This document shows, one piece after another, positions 29,759 through 38,515 of a stretch of DNA of 64,000 nucleotides; position 1 is the first letter of the stretch, and every line of letters starts with the position of its first letter. The notes under the pieces are model-generated. The model was not told the DNA's origin, made no database searches, and saw only the letters and a program-made list of their open reading frames with translations. The DNA comes from Filimonas lacunae (GTDB taxonomy: Bacteria; Bacteroidota; Bacteroidia; Chitinophagales; Chitinophagaceae), in NCBI RefSeq assembly GCF_002355595.1, contig NZ_AP017422.1:1178001-1242000 (forward strand), in the 5' to 3' direction. The position numbers and the translations under genes were made by a program.

Positions 29759-30334
29759 TTAGGGCAGGTGCCGCTTTCTTAGCATGCTTAAAAAAACAGG
29801 AGTCATACCCAGTAACGAGGCTATATGCTTTTGTGGAATACGTTGCTCCAGGTGCGGGTAAAGTTTCCGGAATATACGGAACCGCTCTTCGGCAGATTGG
29901 GTTAATATAGTCAGCAGCCTGTTTTGATAAAAGACCAGTGCATTCTGGTATAGTATACGGAAAAAGCTTTCCAGTTTAGGGATCTCTGTAAACAATTGTT
30001 CCAGTTGTTCATGGCTGAAGAAGATGACTTCTGTTTTTTCCAGGGCCCCTATGTTGTATTTAGATTTTCTTTTACCGGAAAAGCTGGCAAGATCTGATAC
30101 CCACCAGTTTTCCGGATGTAGTAACACGTTTTGTTCCACACCTGATTCGTTTAAATAGAAGGTGCGCAGGCAACCATAATTGACGAAATAAATGTACCGG
30201 CATATCTGACCGGCTTGTAACAAACAGGTGCCTTTAGGTATTGTCTTTTGCTGAAGAACGGCTACTATCCTCCTCTTTTCGTTTCCCGCTGGAGAAATTA
30301 AGCTAATGTAGTATGGGCTGCAATTGAGCAGCAT
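29759..30334 (-). CDS. Crp/Fnr-family transcriptional regulator
   Basis: 191 residues from ATG 30334. The frame is open to 30577, but the upstream translation matches no Crp N-terminus and would overlap the divergent GlxA-type gene, so the later ATG is preferred. The cNMP-type beta-roll has 'KTIPKGTCLLQAGQICRYIY' and 'EQNVLLHPENWWVSDLASF'; the helix-turn-helix is 'ASLLGMTPVFLSMLRKR'. The recognition helix lacks the CRP R-E-x3-R pattern. Divergent orientation to the GlxA-type regulator suggests that one controls the other. Confidence 0.83.
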   Translation of the reverse strand: MLLNCSPYYISLISPAGNEKRRIVAVLQQKTIPKGTCLLQAGQICRYIYFVNYGCLRTFYLNESGVEQNVLLHPENWWVSDLASFSGKRKSKYNIGALEKTEVIFFSHEQLEQLFTEIPKLESFFRILYQNALVFYQNRLLTILTQSAEERFRIFRKLYPHLEQRIPQKHIASLLGMTPVFLSMLRKRHLP

Positions 30335-30446
30335 CGGCCTGCTATTAAAGAGAGTGGCATATTGGATATTAGTGAAAGCAAAGAAGGTGTCTCCTGTTTT
30401 TGAGATATGTAAATAACTATTGGTAAACAGAGGTGCTTGCATAAGC

Positions 30447-30461
30447 TGGCACCTTCGTTGT
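30447..30461 (+). promoter_or_regulatory. Possible sigma-54 promoter upstream of the GlxA-type gene
   Basis: TGGCAC-CTTCG-TTGT fits the -24/-12 layout (TGGCAC, 5 nt, TTGC) with one mismatch in the -12 part. It faces the GlxA-type gene and lies 72 bp before its ATG. A sigma-54 activator is encoded at 53869-55821 in this window. Confidence 0.3.
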
Positions 30462-30532
30462 TTTTGCCTTTCGCACAACTGTGATATAGAGATTATGCCG
30501 GCTTCCTGTTCATAACCTTTTAATTTAGCAGG

Positions 30533-31468
30533 ATGAAACCCACACGAGTAATTTTTCTGCTGTTTGACGGGGTGCATCTGCTAGATCTGGCAGGTCCTGT
30601 AACGGTGTTTTATGAATCTGGTTGCTGTGGCAAGCCTTATGAACTTCATTATGTGTCGCCTTATTCCCATCCGGGCGCCTCTGCCGGTATTGGCTTTGCC
30701 GCTATAGCTCCGCTCCACTCGGTAACGATTACCGGTGATGATATTGTAGTAGTGGCCGGGATGGATCTTTCCCGCTTTCAGCGTGCTGATGATGCATTAT
30801 GGATACCCTGGCTACAGGCCGCGGCTGATGCGGGTGCTGTTATCTGTTCTGTTTGTACGGCGGCCTTTGCCCTGGCGGCGGCAGGCTTGTTACAAGGGCG
30901 CAGTTGTACAACGCATTGGGCTTATACCCACACTTTACAACAGCAGTTTCCGGAGCTTACCGTGCTGGAAAATAAATTGTTTGTAAAAAGCGATAGAATA
31001 TATACCAGTGCAGGTATTGCCACGGGTATTGATCTGGCGCTTTTTCTGGTAGAAGAGCAGCATGGAGCTGAATTTGCGTACACGGTGGCTAAAGATATGG
31101 TAGTGTACATTCGCAGAAACGGCACAGAATCGCAACATAGCGTATATCTGCAAAACAGGCAGCATGTAAGTCATACGATACATCAGGTGCAGGATTATAT
31201 AGCCTGCCACCTGCATCAGAAAATAACCATAGAAGCACTGGCTGCACTGGTATATGTAAGCCCGCGAAACATTACCCGCCTGTTTAAAAAAGCTACTGGC
31301 AGTTCTATAGGTCAATATATACAACAACTACGCCTGGAAAAGGCACAGCAATTATTGAGAGCGGGTCATAAAATGGAATCAGTTGCCAGAGAGTGTGGCT
31401 TTAAAGGGTCTAATCAGCTGTTGCATTTGCTTAAAAAAGAAAGTATCTCCCCTTCCGGAGGGCAATAG
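30533..31468 (+). CDS. GlxA-family transcriptional regulator (DJ-1/PfpI sensor plus AraC HTH)
   Basis: A 311-residue protein with an N-terminal DJ-1/PfpI domain (residues 1-185, 'LLDLAGPVTVFYESG', nucleophile-elbow Cys in 'ICSVCTAAFALAAAG') and a C-terminal AraC-type DNA-binding domain ('ITIEALAALVYVSPRNITRL', 'ESVARECGFKGSNQLLHLLK'). GlxA-type regulators use the DJ-1 fold as a sensor. The next gene, 75 bp downstream, encodes a lipoprotein carrying the same DJ-1 fold, so the pair probably forms one operon. Confidence 0.92.
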   Translation: MKPTRVIFLLFDGVHLLDLAGPVTVFYESGCCGKPYELHYVSPYSHPGASAGIGFAAIAPLHSVTITGDDIVVVAGMDLSRFQRADDALWIPWLQAAADAGAVICSVCTAAFALAAAGLLQGRSCTTHWAYTHTLQQQFPELTVLENKLFVKSDRIYTSAGIATGIDLALFLVEEQHGAEFAYTVAKDMVVYIRRNGTESQHSVYLQNRQHVSHTIHQVQDYIACHLHQKITIEALAALVYVSPRNITRLFKKATGSSIGQYIQQLRLEKAQQLLRAGHKMESVARECGFKGSNQLLHLLKKESISPSGGQ

Positions 31469-31543
31469 ATTGTCCGGATTTATAGGGTAGTTGTCCCGGA
31501 GGCATGAGTGGCTGTAGCTAGCTTTGCAGAAAAGCAATACACC

Positions 31544-32308
31544 ATGAAACAACTGATTCTCTTTTTGCTGTTCGTTCCCTTGCTTGCATGCGCGCAGCCC
31601 CAGCCGCCTGTTTATATCTGCCCTCCCTGTGGCGCCTGTGATAGCCTGGTATTTCATCTCCCGGGCAATTGTCCTGATTGTGGTATGAAACTTATCAATA
31701 AGGACTCTCTAAAGAGCCAGCAAATGAGTATTTGCTTCTTCCTGTATGACGGGGTAGAAGTGCTTGACTTTGCCGGACCGATGGAAGTATTTTCTTACGC
31801 CGGTTTTCACATATTTACGGTTGCTAAAAAGAAAGAGCCTTTACTTTCTCAGCGTATACTGAAAATAATACCTGACTACAGCATAGCCGACGCTCCTCCG
31901 GCAGATATATTCGCTGTTTTTGGCGGCAATGATGATGTGGCAGCCAATGATCCGGAAGTGATCAGGTGGATACAATCGCGTGATAAAACTACCCAAAGCT
32001 ATTTTTCTGTTTGCACAGGTGCGTTTATCCTGGGCAAAGCAGGTATATTGGACAATCTCACCGTAACTACTTTTCATCGTAGCATCGGGAGCTTGCAGCA
32101 GCAGGTGCGCAATGCCAAAGTGCTGGAAAATGTAAGGTATGTGGATAATGGAAGGGTAATCACTACTGCAGGCATTTCTGCAGGTATAGACGGTGCTTTG
32201 CACCTGGTGGCAAAACTAAAAGGACAAAAAGCAGCAATGGAAGTAGCCAAACATATGGAATATGATAAGTATGTACCTAACCAGGGACTGGTGGTAGGGC
32301 AGCCATGA
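31544..32308 (+). CDS. DJ-1/PfpI lipoprotein with N-terminal heavy-metal-binding ribbon
   Basis: 254 residues from ATG 31544. The signal peptide ends in lipobox LLAC (Cys16), so the protein is membrane-anchored outside the cytoplasm. Residues 24-50 hold a zinc-ribbon-like segment with Cys26, Cys29, Cys32, Cys43 and Cys46, ending 'PGNCPDCGMKL' as in the heavy-metal-binding (HMBD) domain of metal ATPases and CusB-like proteins. Residues 60-250 are a DJ-1/PfpI domain ('VEVLDFAGPMEVFSYAG', Cys in 'FSVCTGAFILGKAG', 'TTAGISAGIDGALHLVAKLK') clearly paralogous to the sensor half of the preceding GlxA-type regulator. The activity is unknown; an envelope metal or electrophile sensor or scavenger is possible. 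Confidence 0.85.
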   Translation: MKQLILFLLFVPLLACAQPQPPVYICPPCGACDSLVFHLPGNCPDCGMKLINKDSLKSQQMSICFFLYDGVEVLDFAGPMEVFSYAGFHIFTVAKKKEPLLSQRILKIIPDYSIADAPPADIFAVFGGNDDVAANDPEVIRWIQSRDKTTQSYFSVCTGAFILGKAGILDNLTVTTFHRSIGSLQQQVRNAKVLENVRYVDNGRVITTAGISAGIDGALHLVAKLKGQKAAMEVAKHMEYDKYVPNQGLVVGQP

Positions 32309-32417
32309 TATAAAGCTGAAATCTAATTAGTGTCACGCTATGATCAGTAGTAAGGTCATCGGTTGGTAAATAATTATCTTTATTGCAAGCGCATGGCTAA
32401 AAAGCGTATATAAGAAG

Positions 32418-32445
32418 CCCTGAGACCGGTTTTACGGTCTCAGGG
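32418..32445 (-). terminator. Terminator downstream of the GH31 gene
   Basis: A perfect 11-bp stem (32418-32428 with 32435-32445, 6-nt loop) lies 8 bp past the GH31 stop on the minus strand, followed by a moderately T-rich tail (CTTCTTA). It may also stop plus-strand readthrough from the DJ-1 gene. Confidence 0.6.
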
Positions 32446-32453
32446 ACTATTCC

Positions 32454-35306
32454 TTAGCTGGTAACGCTGATAACAATACTGCTGTTATTGTCTGCCACGT
32501 TAATGATCACTTTCTCTGATGTACTATCGTAGTAATAACTGTTAAGCTGTTCGCCGTTTACTGCCGGTACGGGTAATCCGTTGATAGTAATAGCCGAAGG
32601 TGCGGTGGTGTAGCCGTACAGTTCCACAAAGAAGTTTGATTCTGCCGGTGAGTAATTATCGTATGTTCGCTGAAAGGTGATGTCTCTTTTATTGGTCAAA
32701 TTACTGGTAGTAACAACTGTGGTTCTGTATACCGGCTTTGGTGCCAGATTTCCGGTGGTGGTTTTGTCATCCAGATATAGTGTATACGTACTGTTGGCGC
32801 CGGGATATATGAAAAAGTGTATCGGGTTTACCTCCAGCTGGCTGGTGTATTGCTGTAGCCCTCTTACAGGTATAATAGCGCCTTCGCGTACATAGATAGG
32901 TACAAGGCCCAATGGAACGTACCAGTTAATGTTTTGCCCTCCTGTGTTTGGCGCGCTGAGTTGTCCACCTGCAATATCAAACACATACCAGTTGCTGCCT
33001 GCGGGCAGGTATACGTTACGGCTGGTAGCGCCCTGTGTAATAACGGGGGCAATGAGTAGGTCTTTTCCTACATAGAATTCATCGCTTATACCGAATACGT
33101 TCGGGTCTGTAATATCGTTCAGAAACAGTGCCCGTGAAATGGGTTTGCCGTTTTGCGTGCATTCATACATGGTGTCGTAAAACAGCTGAATCAGCTGGTA
33201 GCGCATGTTAATGTAGGTTCGGCAGTAGCTCATGTAAGGATCGCCATAGGCATAGGGTTCCTGAAACGATTTGGTATAACCATCGTAGTGATTGCGGTAC
33301 CATGGCAGGAAGGCAGCGCAGTTCATCCAGCGTACATACAGTTCCGGATCGGTAATGCTTACCGCATTCTGGTTGTTAATGCCTATATTAACACTGCCGG
33401 GGCCGTTGGCAAAGCCGCCTACATCACAGCCGGATATGGGCAGGCCTGATATGCCTATGTTGAGCACTTCAGGTATGTTGATGGAAAGAAAATCCCAGCT
33501 GGAAGCGGAATCGCCCGTCCATATACCGGCATAACGTTGAACGCCGGCATAGCCGCCGCGGGAAATGATAAAATTCCTTTTCTGGTAATTGTACATGCCT
33601 TTAAAACCTTCGCTGCTTTTGAGGGTAGTTAAACCGTTGTAAGTGGCTTTTACCAGATTGATAGCAAAAGTATTATGAATCACAGCTTCGGGCTGGTATT
33701 GCTGCGTTACGTAATCATACCGCATCAGATCCAGCGGCAGTGTTTTATCATCGCAGTCATTGTCTTCATTAGGCACAACAGCAGGATCTGTCATATCCTG
33801 CCAAATCATATCTATGCCGGTTTCCAGCAGGTATTGATATTGTAATCCCCACCAGACCTGTACTTCGGGGTCGCACATATTGCTGTAAAAACCATAGGTA
33901 CCCAGCTGTTCACTTCCCTGCGGTGAGGCGGGGGTAGGATAGTATTGCTGGTAGGGGTTGATGTTAGGGTTTGTGGGCGAGTTGGTACCGTAATTTTCAT
34001 TTGCAAGAAATATTAAAGGTGACGGTGCTTCTCCGGCACGTGTGTTAAAGATAAATGGTTGTACGGGGGCATCCGGTTTGTAGGTCGATTCGGGTGCGTT
34101 CTGCTGGTTAAGATTGAGCAGGGTGTCGCGCGTAGGGTAGGGGGTGGCAGTACTTCCGTTTTCGTCCAGCGGGTTAGCAGATACAATGCCGGTTATGTTG
34201 GTGCTGCAAACAAAGCCCATACTGTGCAGATTGTCGAACATTGCTTTTGCATCAGGAAATTTTACATTACTGATAGTGAAAGTGCGGTAATTGTCCTGAA
34301 AATCCACATCTATATGAAGCCCGTCAATCGGTATCTGGTTATTGCGGTATTGCTGCGCGGCATACGTGAGCTTTGTGCTATCCCAGTAGCCATAGCATCC
34401 CTGATGGTAACCCAGTGCATACTGCGGCGGCATGGCAGCACGGCCGGTCAGCTGCGTGTACTGGTCAATTACACTGGTAGCAACATTGTGCGTATCATCT
34501 GCTACGCCTGTTATTACGTAAAAATCCAGCTCACCGTACAGCGCTCCGAAGTAATATTTACCATCCATATCCGAATAATCGCTACAGCCCATATTGAAAT
34601 AAGACTGTGCTGTATTATCGAAAAAAATGCCGTAGCTGTAAAGGCTTTGCGTGCCTACCGCCAGCAGAAACGGAATGGAGTTGTATAATGGGCCGGAGGG
34701 GTTTAGCGGACCTCCCTGATTGCCCGGAGGCACAACATTCTGGCCGGGTACAGTCGTTTGGTCGTTATAGGTGAAGTTGTCATAGTTGAAAAAGGTATAC
34801 GTGTACTCATTCTTCTGAATATTGCTGCCCGCTTTTTCTCCCAATCCGTAATAAACTTCTTCCTCCGGCGAATTCATAATACAGGCAATAGCCTGATTGC
34901 TGTAGATGGCGTTGGTGCCCAGCTGTGTTTCTGTAATCAGCTGTGTTCCATTATATACAGCAAATCCAAAAGGTGCGAGCCCGACTTTCACCTGGATATT
35001 TCCGGTATCGAGCAGTAAAGTGCCGCCATTGTCGGGAAGTTCAGTGGCAGACACTGTAACTGTGCCCAGCTGATAATTCACTACGGCATAAGAGCGGTTA
35101 ACAGAATAGTCAGGTGAGCTAACAGGATTAAAGCGTATTCGGAAAGTGGTGTTAGAGAGAAAGGATAGCTGTACCTGAAAATCACTGCTGTTGGTAAGCA
35201 GGAAGGTGTTGGTGTCTGGCTGTTGCCAGTTTACGTTGCCAATGGTGTTCCAGCCAGGCGCGTTGGCCTGGAACTGGTTTACCTGAACAAAACTGTAATT
35301 GCTCAT
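32454..35306 (-). CDS. Glycoside hydrolase family 31 (alpha-glucosidase / transglucosylase type)
   Basis: A 950-residue GH31 enzyme: N-terminal beta-sandwich, TIM barrel with 'PPQYALGYHQGCYGYW' and 'IDGLHIDVDFQDNYRTF', nucleophile Asp504 in 'MIWQDMTDPAV', acid/base Asp599 in 'IWTGDSASSWD', then C-terminal beta domains including a DUF5110-like segment. No signal peptide is visible (start MSNYSFVQVNQF), so it is predicted to be cytoplasmic. The 'DVDFQDNYRTFT' region resembles transglucosylases of this family (cycloalternan/isomaltosyl type) more than plain maltases, but I am unsure. It follows a c-type haem lipoprotein gene by 28 bp on the same strand, an odd pairing. Confidence 0.9.
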   Translation of the reverse strand: MSNYSFVQVNQFQANAPGWNTIGNVNWQQPDTNTFLLTNSSDFQVQLSFLSNTTFRIRFNPVSSPDYSVNRSYAVVNYQLGTVTVSATELPDNGGTLLLDTGNIQVKVGLAPFGFAVYNGTQLITETQLGTNAIYSNQAIACIMNSPEEEVYYGLGEKAGSNIQKNEYTYTFFNYDNFTYNDQTTVPGQNVVPPGNQGGPLNPSGPLYNSIPFLLAVGTQSLYSYGIFFDNTAQSYFNMGCSDYSDMDGKYYFGALYGELDFYVITGVADDTHNVATSVIDQYTQLTGRAAMPPQYALGYHQGCYGYWDSTKLTYAAQQYRNNQIPIDGLHIDVDFQDNYRTFTISNVKFPDAKAMFDNLHSMGFVCSTNITGIVSANPLDENGSTATPYPTRDTLLNLNQQNAPESTYKPDAPVQPFIFNTRAGEAPSPLIFLANENYGTNSPTNPNINPYQQYYPTPASPQGSEQLGTYGFYSNMCDPEVQVWWGLQYQYLLETGIDMIWQDMTDPAVVPNEDNDCDDKTLPLDLMRYDYVTQQYQPEAVIHNTFAINLVKATYNGLTTLKSSEGFKGMYNYQKRNFIISRGGYAGVQRYAGIWTGDSASSWDFLSINIPEVLNIGISGLPISGCDVGGFANGPGSVNIGINNQNAVSITDPELYVRWMNCAAFLPWYRNHYDGYTKSFQEPYAYGDPYMSYCRTYINMRYQLIQLFYDTMYECTQNGKPISRALFLNDITDPNVFGISDEFYVGKDLLIAPVITQGATSRNVYLPAGSNWYVFDIAGGQLSAPNTGGQNINWYVPLGLVPIYVREGAIIPVRGLQQYTSQLEVNPIHFFIYPGANSTYTLYLDDKTTTGNLAPKPVYRTTVVTTSNLTNKRDITFQRTYDNYSPAESNFFVELYGYTTAPSAITINGLPVPAVNGEQLNSYYYDSTSEKVIINVADNNSSIVISVTS

Positions 35307-35334
35307 AGATAAGGTTTATGTGATTTATAATGTG

Positions 35335-37026
35335 TTATGGACGCTTTCTGTGAGCTTTCAATTGCAGCAGCCATTCAAAATCGCCCGCAGCAGTAGCGGT
35401 GTTATATACTACTGAATCGGTATTGCCGGAGGTTTTTATAATGTCGCTGGCTATGCCTGCGGAAGAGTGGCAGCCTACACAGCTTTCTGTACCGAAAATT
35501 ACAGTGTGTGTATTACTGATATCCTTATTCTTCGGGAAGTTGGGCATCTGGTAAAATGCAGGTTCATTACCTATCATGTAATTGTAGGTGGTACCGGTGG
35601 TGGGCGCTTTGTTAACCGGGTTTGTCATCAATGCCTTTTGAATGGCCACTACTTCTTCTGCGCTCAGCGGATTACTGCCGGAAGTGGTTGCCCCCTGGAA
35701 GTAGGTTTCCATTATCATATTTGTAAGGTAGGTAGGGGTAGGGTAGCCACCAGCCTTGTTCACTACTGCATCAGGTAGTTTATAAACGGTAGTATCGCTG
35801 TAGGGAGCGGCAGAGGGGCGTGTAGGCCATTGAGTGCCTATGAGCTGATAGTATTGTAAGAATGATTTATTGGTTTTAAGCAGTGCGCGCACCTGTTTGT
35901 TTAATGCAGCGGTTGCACCAGGTATTGGTAACACGCGTTGTATCTGGTTTTTAATCACTTTAGCAGTAGTGTCCGGTATCAGGTTTACCGGAGAGAGGCT
36001 CGATGGATCGTAGAAAGAAGGTTGTAAGGGTTTGCCTTTTACTTTTTCCAGTGGGTTGGTTTCCAGGTTATCTATCTGTTCAAAAGTGGCCCACATCCAT
36101 TGTGGAGAAGATACGGTTTTAGCGCTGATGTGCATTCCTATCAGGCCTACATACGCCAGGTGAAAGGAACCATCACGTTCGTATACATAAGCTGGTTTAG
36201 ATAAATATCTGTTGGGATCGTCTACATCTTTCACCAGTATTTTCCAGGCCAGTTTCAGTTCAATGCTTCCTTCTTTGGTAACATCCCCCGACGGAAAGGT
36301 TACCTTATTGCCGGCTTTGCTGAACTTCACCTGTCCGTCAATATTATACAGTTCATTCTGCACAATGTATTCAACTTCCTGGCGGCCCATTCTTATTTCG
36401 TAACGAACTTCGTTACCATGCTGATCCCATATGGGAGAAGTAAATGCCTGGTTTACCTCATCGGCAGAATCTCTTACAAATACATGGTGTCCTTTTTTGG
36501 TGGTTTTTGCTACCAGGCCGGATAAAGCGCTTGTGCGGAATAAAATGAGTGTGTCTTCCATTGCAGGTCTTTTTACCAGTGCACTCAATTTTCCCGACAG
36601 TTCTTTTTTACCATTCCATACGGTAGGTTTGCTGCCATCATCTTTAAATACTTCAAACGATTCTTTCCAGAATTCCCATTTTCTTTTACCCTCATCACTG
36701 ATGCTTGATTTGGGTTTGCCGTCTGCTTCCAGGGGCCAGTTTAAAGCAATGAACGTTTCCCATGCCCATACATCAAACAGGCGATTAGTTTCGTCAAATT
36801 GTCCGGCATCAATAAGTTTATGCTCCAGCGCAGTGTCAACGTCATACGGTGCATCCGGAGAAAGTTTGGTAATATGTAAATAGCTTTCTCCTGCTTCCGG
36901 ATCGGCATCTGGTTCGGAAGAGGCGGTGTTCTGCGAACGACAGGCCCAGAGAGAGGCGGTGAGGCCGGCAATAATTAACAGGCTTGCTAGCGCTGTTTTC
37001 TTACGTTGGTAAAAAAAAGTTAACAT
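35335..37026 (-). CDS. Lipoprotein with a single C-terminal c-type haem motif
   Basis: 563 residues from ATG 37026; an in-frame start 24 bp earlier would displace the signal peptide. The lipobox is SLWAC. Early motif 'RLFDVWAWETFIALNWPLEA' marks a conserved family of long haem-containing proteins of unknown function. One CxxCH motif, 'TESCVGCHSSAG', lies near residue 525, so one haem c is likely attached. The rest is not assignable to a known enzyme fold by eye. It is the first gene of a two-gene unit with GH31. An electron-transfer or oxidoreductase role on the outer face of a membrane is inferred. Confidence 0.75.
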   Translation of the reverse strand: MLTFFYQRKKTALASLLIIAGLTASLWACRSQNTASSEPDADPEAGESYLHITKLSPDAPYDVDTALEHKLIDAGQFDETNRLFDVWAWETFIALNWPLEADGKPKSSISDEGKRKWEFWKESFEVFKDDGSKPTVWNGKKELSGKLSALVKRPAMEDTLILFRTSALSGLVAKTTKKGHHVFVRDSADEVNQAFTSPIWDQHGNEVRYEIRMGRQEVEYIVQNELYNIDGQVKFSKAGNKVTFPSGDVTKEGSIELKLAWKILVKDVDDPNRYLSKPAYVYERDGSFHLAYVGLIGMHISAKTVSSPQWMWATFEQIDNLETNPLEKVKGKPLQPSFYDPSSLSPVNLIPDTTAKVIKNQIQRVLPIPGATAALNKQVRALLKTNKSFLQYYQLIGTQWPTRPSAAPYSDTTVYKLPDAVVNKAGGYPTPTYLTNMIMETYFQGATTSGSNPLSAEEVVAIQKALMTNPVNKAPTTGTTYNYMIGNEPAFYQMPNFPKNKDISNTHTVIFGTESCVGCHSSAGIASDIIKTSGNTDSVVYNTATAAGDFEWLLQLKAHRKRP

Positions 37027-37581
37027 ATATGATGGTTTTTGTTCTACCAAAATATGACAGCACTATAGAAAGTGGTGTTGATAGGCTGCCTGTAATAGGG
37101 AAGGGGTTGGGATAGTATATACATGTACCTTTTTTTGTAAATAATTATCCCTGACGATGGACAAGGTACAATGTATGAATAAGAAGTGCAATACCGGTTT
37201 TCAGTTATTTTTCGATGTTGATGCGTTGATGTTGTGTGGTGAACTTGTTCGAAATATGGTGCTGTATTGGGTTTAAGGGAATGCTTGGGTGGTTAAGTTA
37301 TAAATATTAAATCTGCTCAGTTGCATTTTAATCTGAGACAGAAAGTTTAAAATCAGTTGTAAAATAGGACGTAAAAAATATTTTTATTTATTATATAAAT
37401 AGCATGATTAATGCCACCCGTTGTGATACAGAATTCTTGAAGGCTGTTAAAGAGGTTGGCGTACCTCCTAATGTTTTTAGAGACCAGCAGCTGAATTAGC
37501 ATGCTTTCTATCTGAACTTTTATTCAAAAGAAGATGTTGTCACTTGCTTTATTTGCGACTAACAGAAGCTTCCACGTCTTG
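37027..37581. other. Intergenic region with one tiny ORF
   Basis: These 555 bp are AT-rich and hold no recognised gene. They must contain the minus-strand promoter of the haem lipoprotein. A 31-codon ORF (37404-37499, plus strand, MINATRCDTEFLKAVKEVGV...) has an ordinary amino acid mix but no recognisable family and may be chance. Confidence 0.4.
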
Positions 37582-38169
37582 TCAAATGTTGAAGTTGCTG
37601 GTGTGTGGCTGCACCCTGCGTTCCGTTTGTCTGATAAAAGAAGAGATTTCCATTGCCGCTTCCGATGCCTGATTGCGAACCGTCCTTTTATTGATAGAAA
37701 ATTGTGCTGCCACAGCTTCACAACTCAACCCCTCCATTTTTACCAGTTGATAAACGATACGTTTACGTGGTGATAATTTTAGTAGTTGTTTTTTAACTTC
37801 CTCCAGATGCATGCGCGCATTCAGTCGTTCTTCCACATGTGTATAAGACAGTGCCGGCTGCTCCAACTGTTCATTATAGTAGCGTTGCGTGCTGCCACTG
37901 CGCTTATGGATGTCATATAGTAGGTTTTGCCGCATTCTGCACAAGTACCCTTTCAGGTTGTTGCTGATGCGAATGGCTGACCGGTTGGTCCACAGCTTTA
38001 CAAAAAGCTGTTGTACGAGCTCTGCAGCTGCATCCGGGTCTTTTACTACACCTTCAGTAGTCTGCAATAGAAAATGATGATATCTGTAATAGAGGGTTTC
38101 AAAAGCCTTCTCATTGCCGTTGCGTACCTGTTCCCACAACAGGCTATCGTTGGACACTGACTTGTTCAC
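37582..38169 (-). CDS. Orphan ECF sigma factor
   Basis: A 195-residue ECF sigma factor starting with GTG at 38169 (an in-frame TAA lies 12 bp upstream and there is no ATG). Region 2 is seen in 'AFETLYYRYHHFLLQTTEGV' and 'AAELVQQLFVKLWTN'; region 4 in 'LSCEAVAAQFSINKRTVRNQ'. No FecR, SusC or other anti-sigma gene is on this strand. Unlike the three FecR-linked sigma factors in the window it has no hydrophobic tail; it ends in a polar stretch (RRVQPHTSNFNI). It is divergent from the sigma factor of locus B with 346 bp between the starts, so it may control or be controlled by that locus. Confidence 0.87.
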   Translation of the reverse strand: MNKSVSNDSLLWEQVRNGNEKAFETLYYRYHHFLLQTTEGVVKDPDAAAELVQQLFVKLWTNRSAIRISNNLKGYLCRMRQNLLYDIHKRSGSTQRYYNEQLEQPALSYTHVEERLNARMHLEEVKKQLLKLSPRKRIVYQLVKMEGLSCEAVAAQFSINKRTVRNQASEAAMEISSFIRQTERRVQPHTSNFNI

Positions 38170-38515
38170 GTAGTTCTGGTTTTAGGTTACTGCAATCTAG
38201 TTAAGCGCAAGGACTAGAAAAGTGACATGAGTTACAAAGCCGGAAAAATTAAACAGGTATATGGGATATTTCTGGAGAGAAAGCGATTGAAAGAAATTCT
38301 TAAATGCAGCCAGCTGCCTGGGTATTGTAAGGTTGCCCGTTGGCTCCGGCTTTGAAATTTAATGCATGAATATGTACCTTTATTCAGTTTTAATAGTAAA
38401 ATTAACTGTGAATACGTTTGCCAATGGCTGGCAGACTGTAATATATTACAAACCAGATCATAGCCTTTATGGGCTACACTATGTTCTTGAAAACCAGGAA
38501 AGGAGCAGAGTTATC
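38170..38515. other. Divergent promoter region between two ECF sigma genes
   Basis: 346 bp with no gene. Apart from the -7 motif at 38413-38420 for the plus-strand sigma gene I see no operator. The orphan sigma promoter could not be identified. Confidence 0.4.
38413..38420 (+). promoter_or_regulatory. Bacteroidota -7 element for sigma factor B
   Basis: TACGTTTG matches TAnnTTTG exactly; a TTTT at 38388-38391 is 21 bp upstream as a possible -33. The leader to ATG 38516 would be about 90 nt. Confidence 0.45.

Noticed and set aside
30335-30577. N-terminal extension of the Crp/Fnr regulator at 29759
   Set aside because: It overlaps the divergent GlxA-type gene and does not match a Crp N-terminus.
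34059-34688. 209-codon ORF antisense to the GH31 gene
   Set aside because: Covers the GH31 catalytic domain on the other strand and has no recognisable domain.
37404-37499. 31-codon ORF as a gene
   Set aside because: No recognisable family, no clear promoter, and a length expected by chance in AT-rich DNA.
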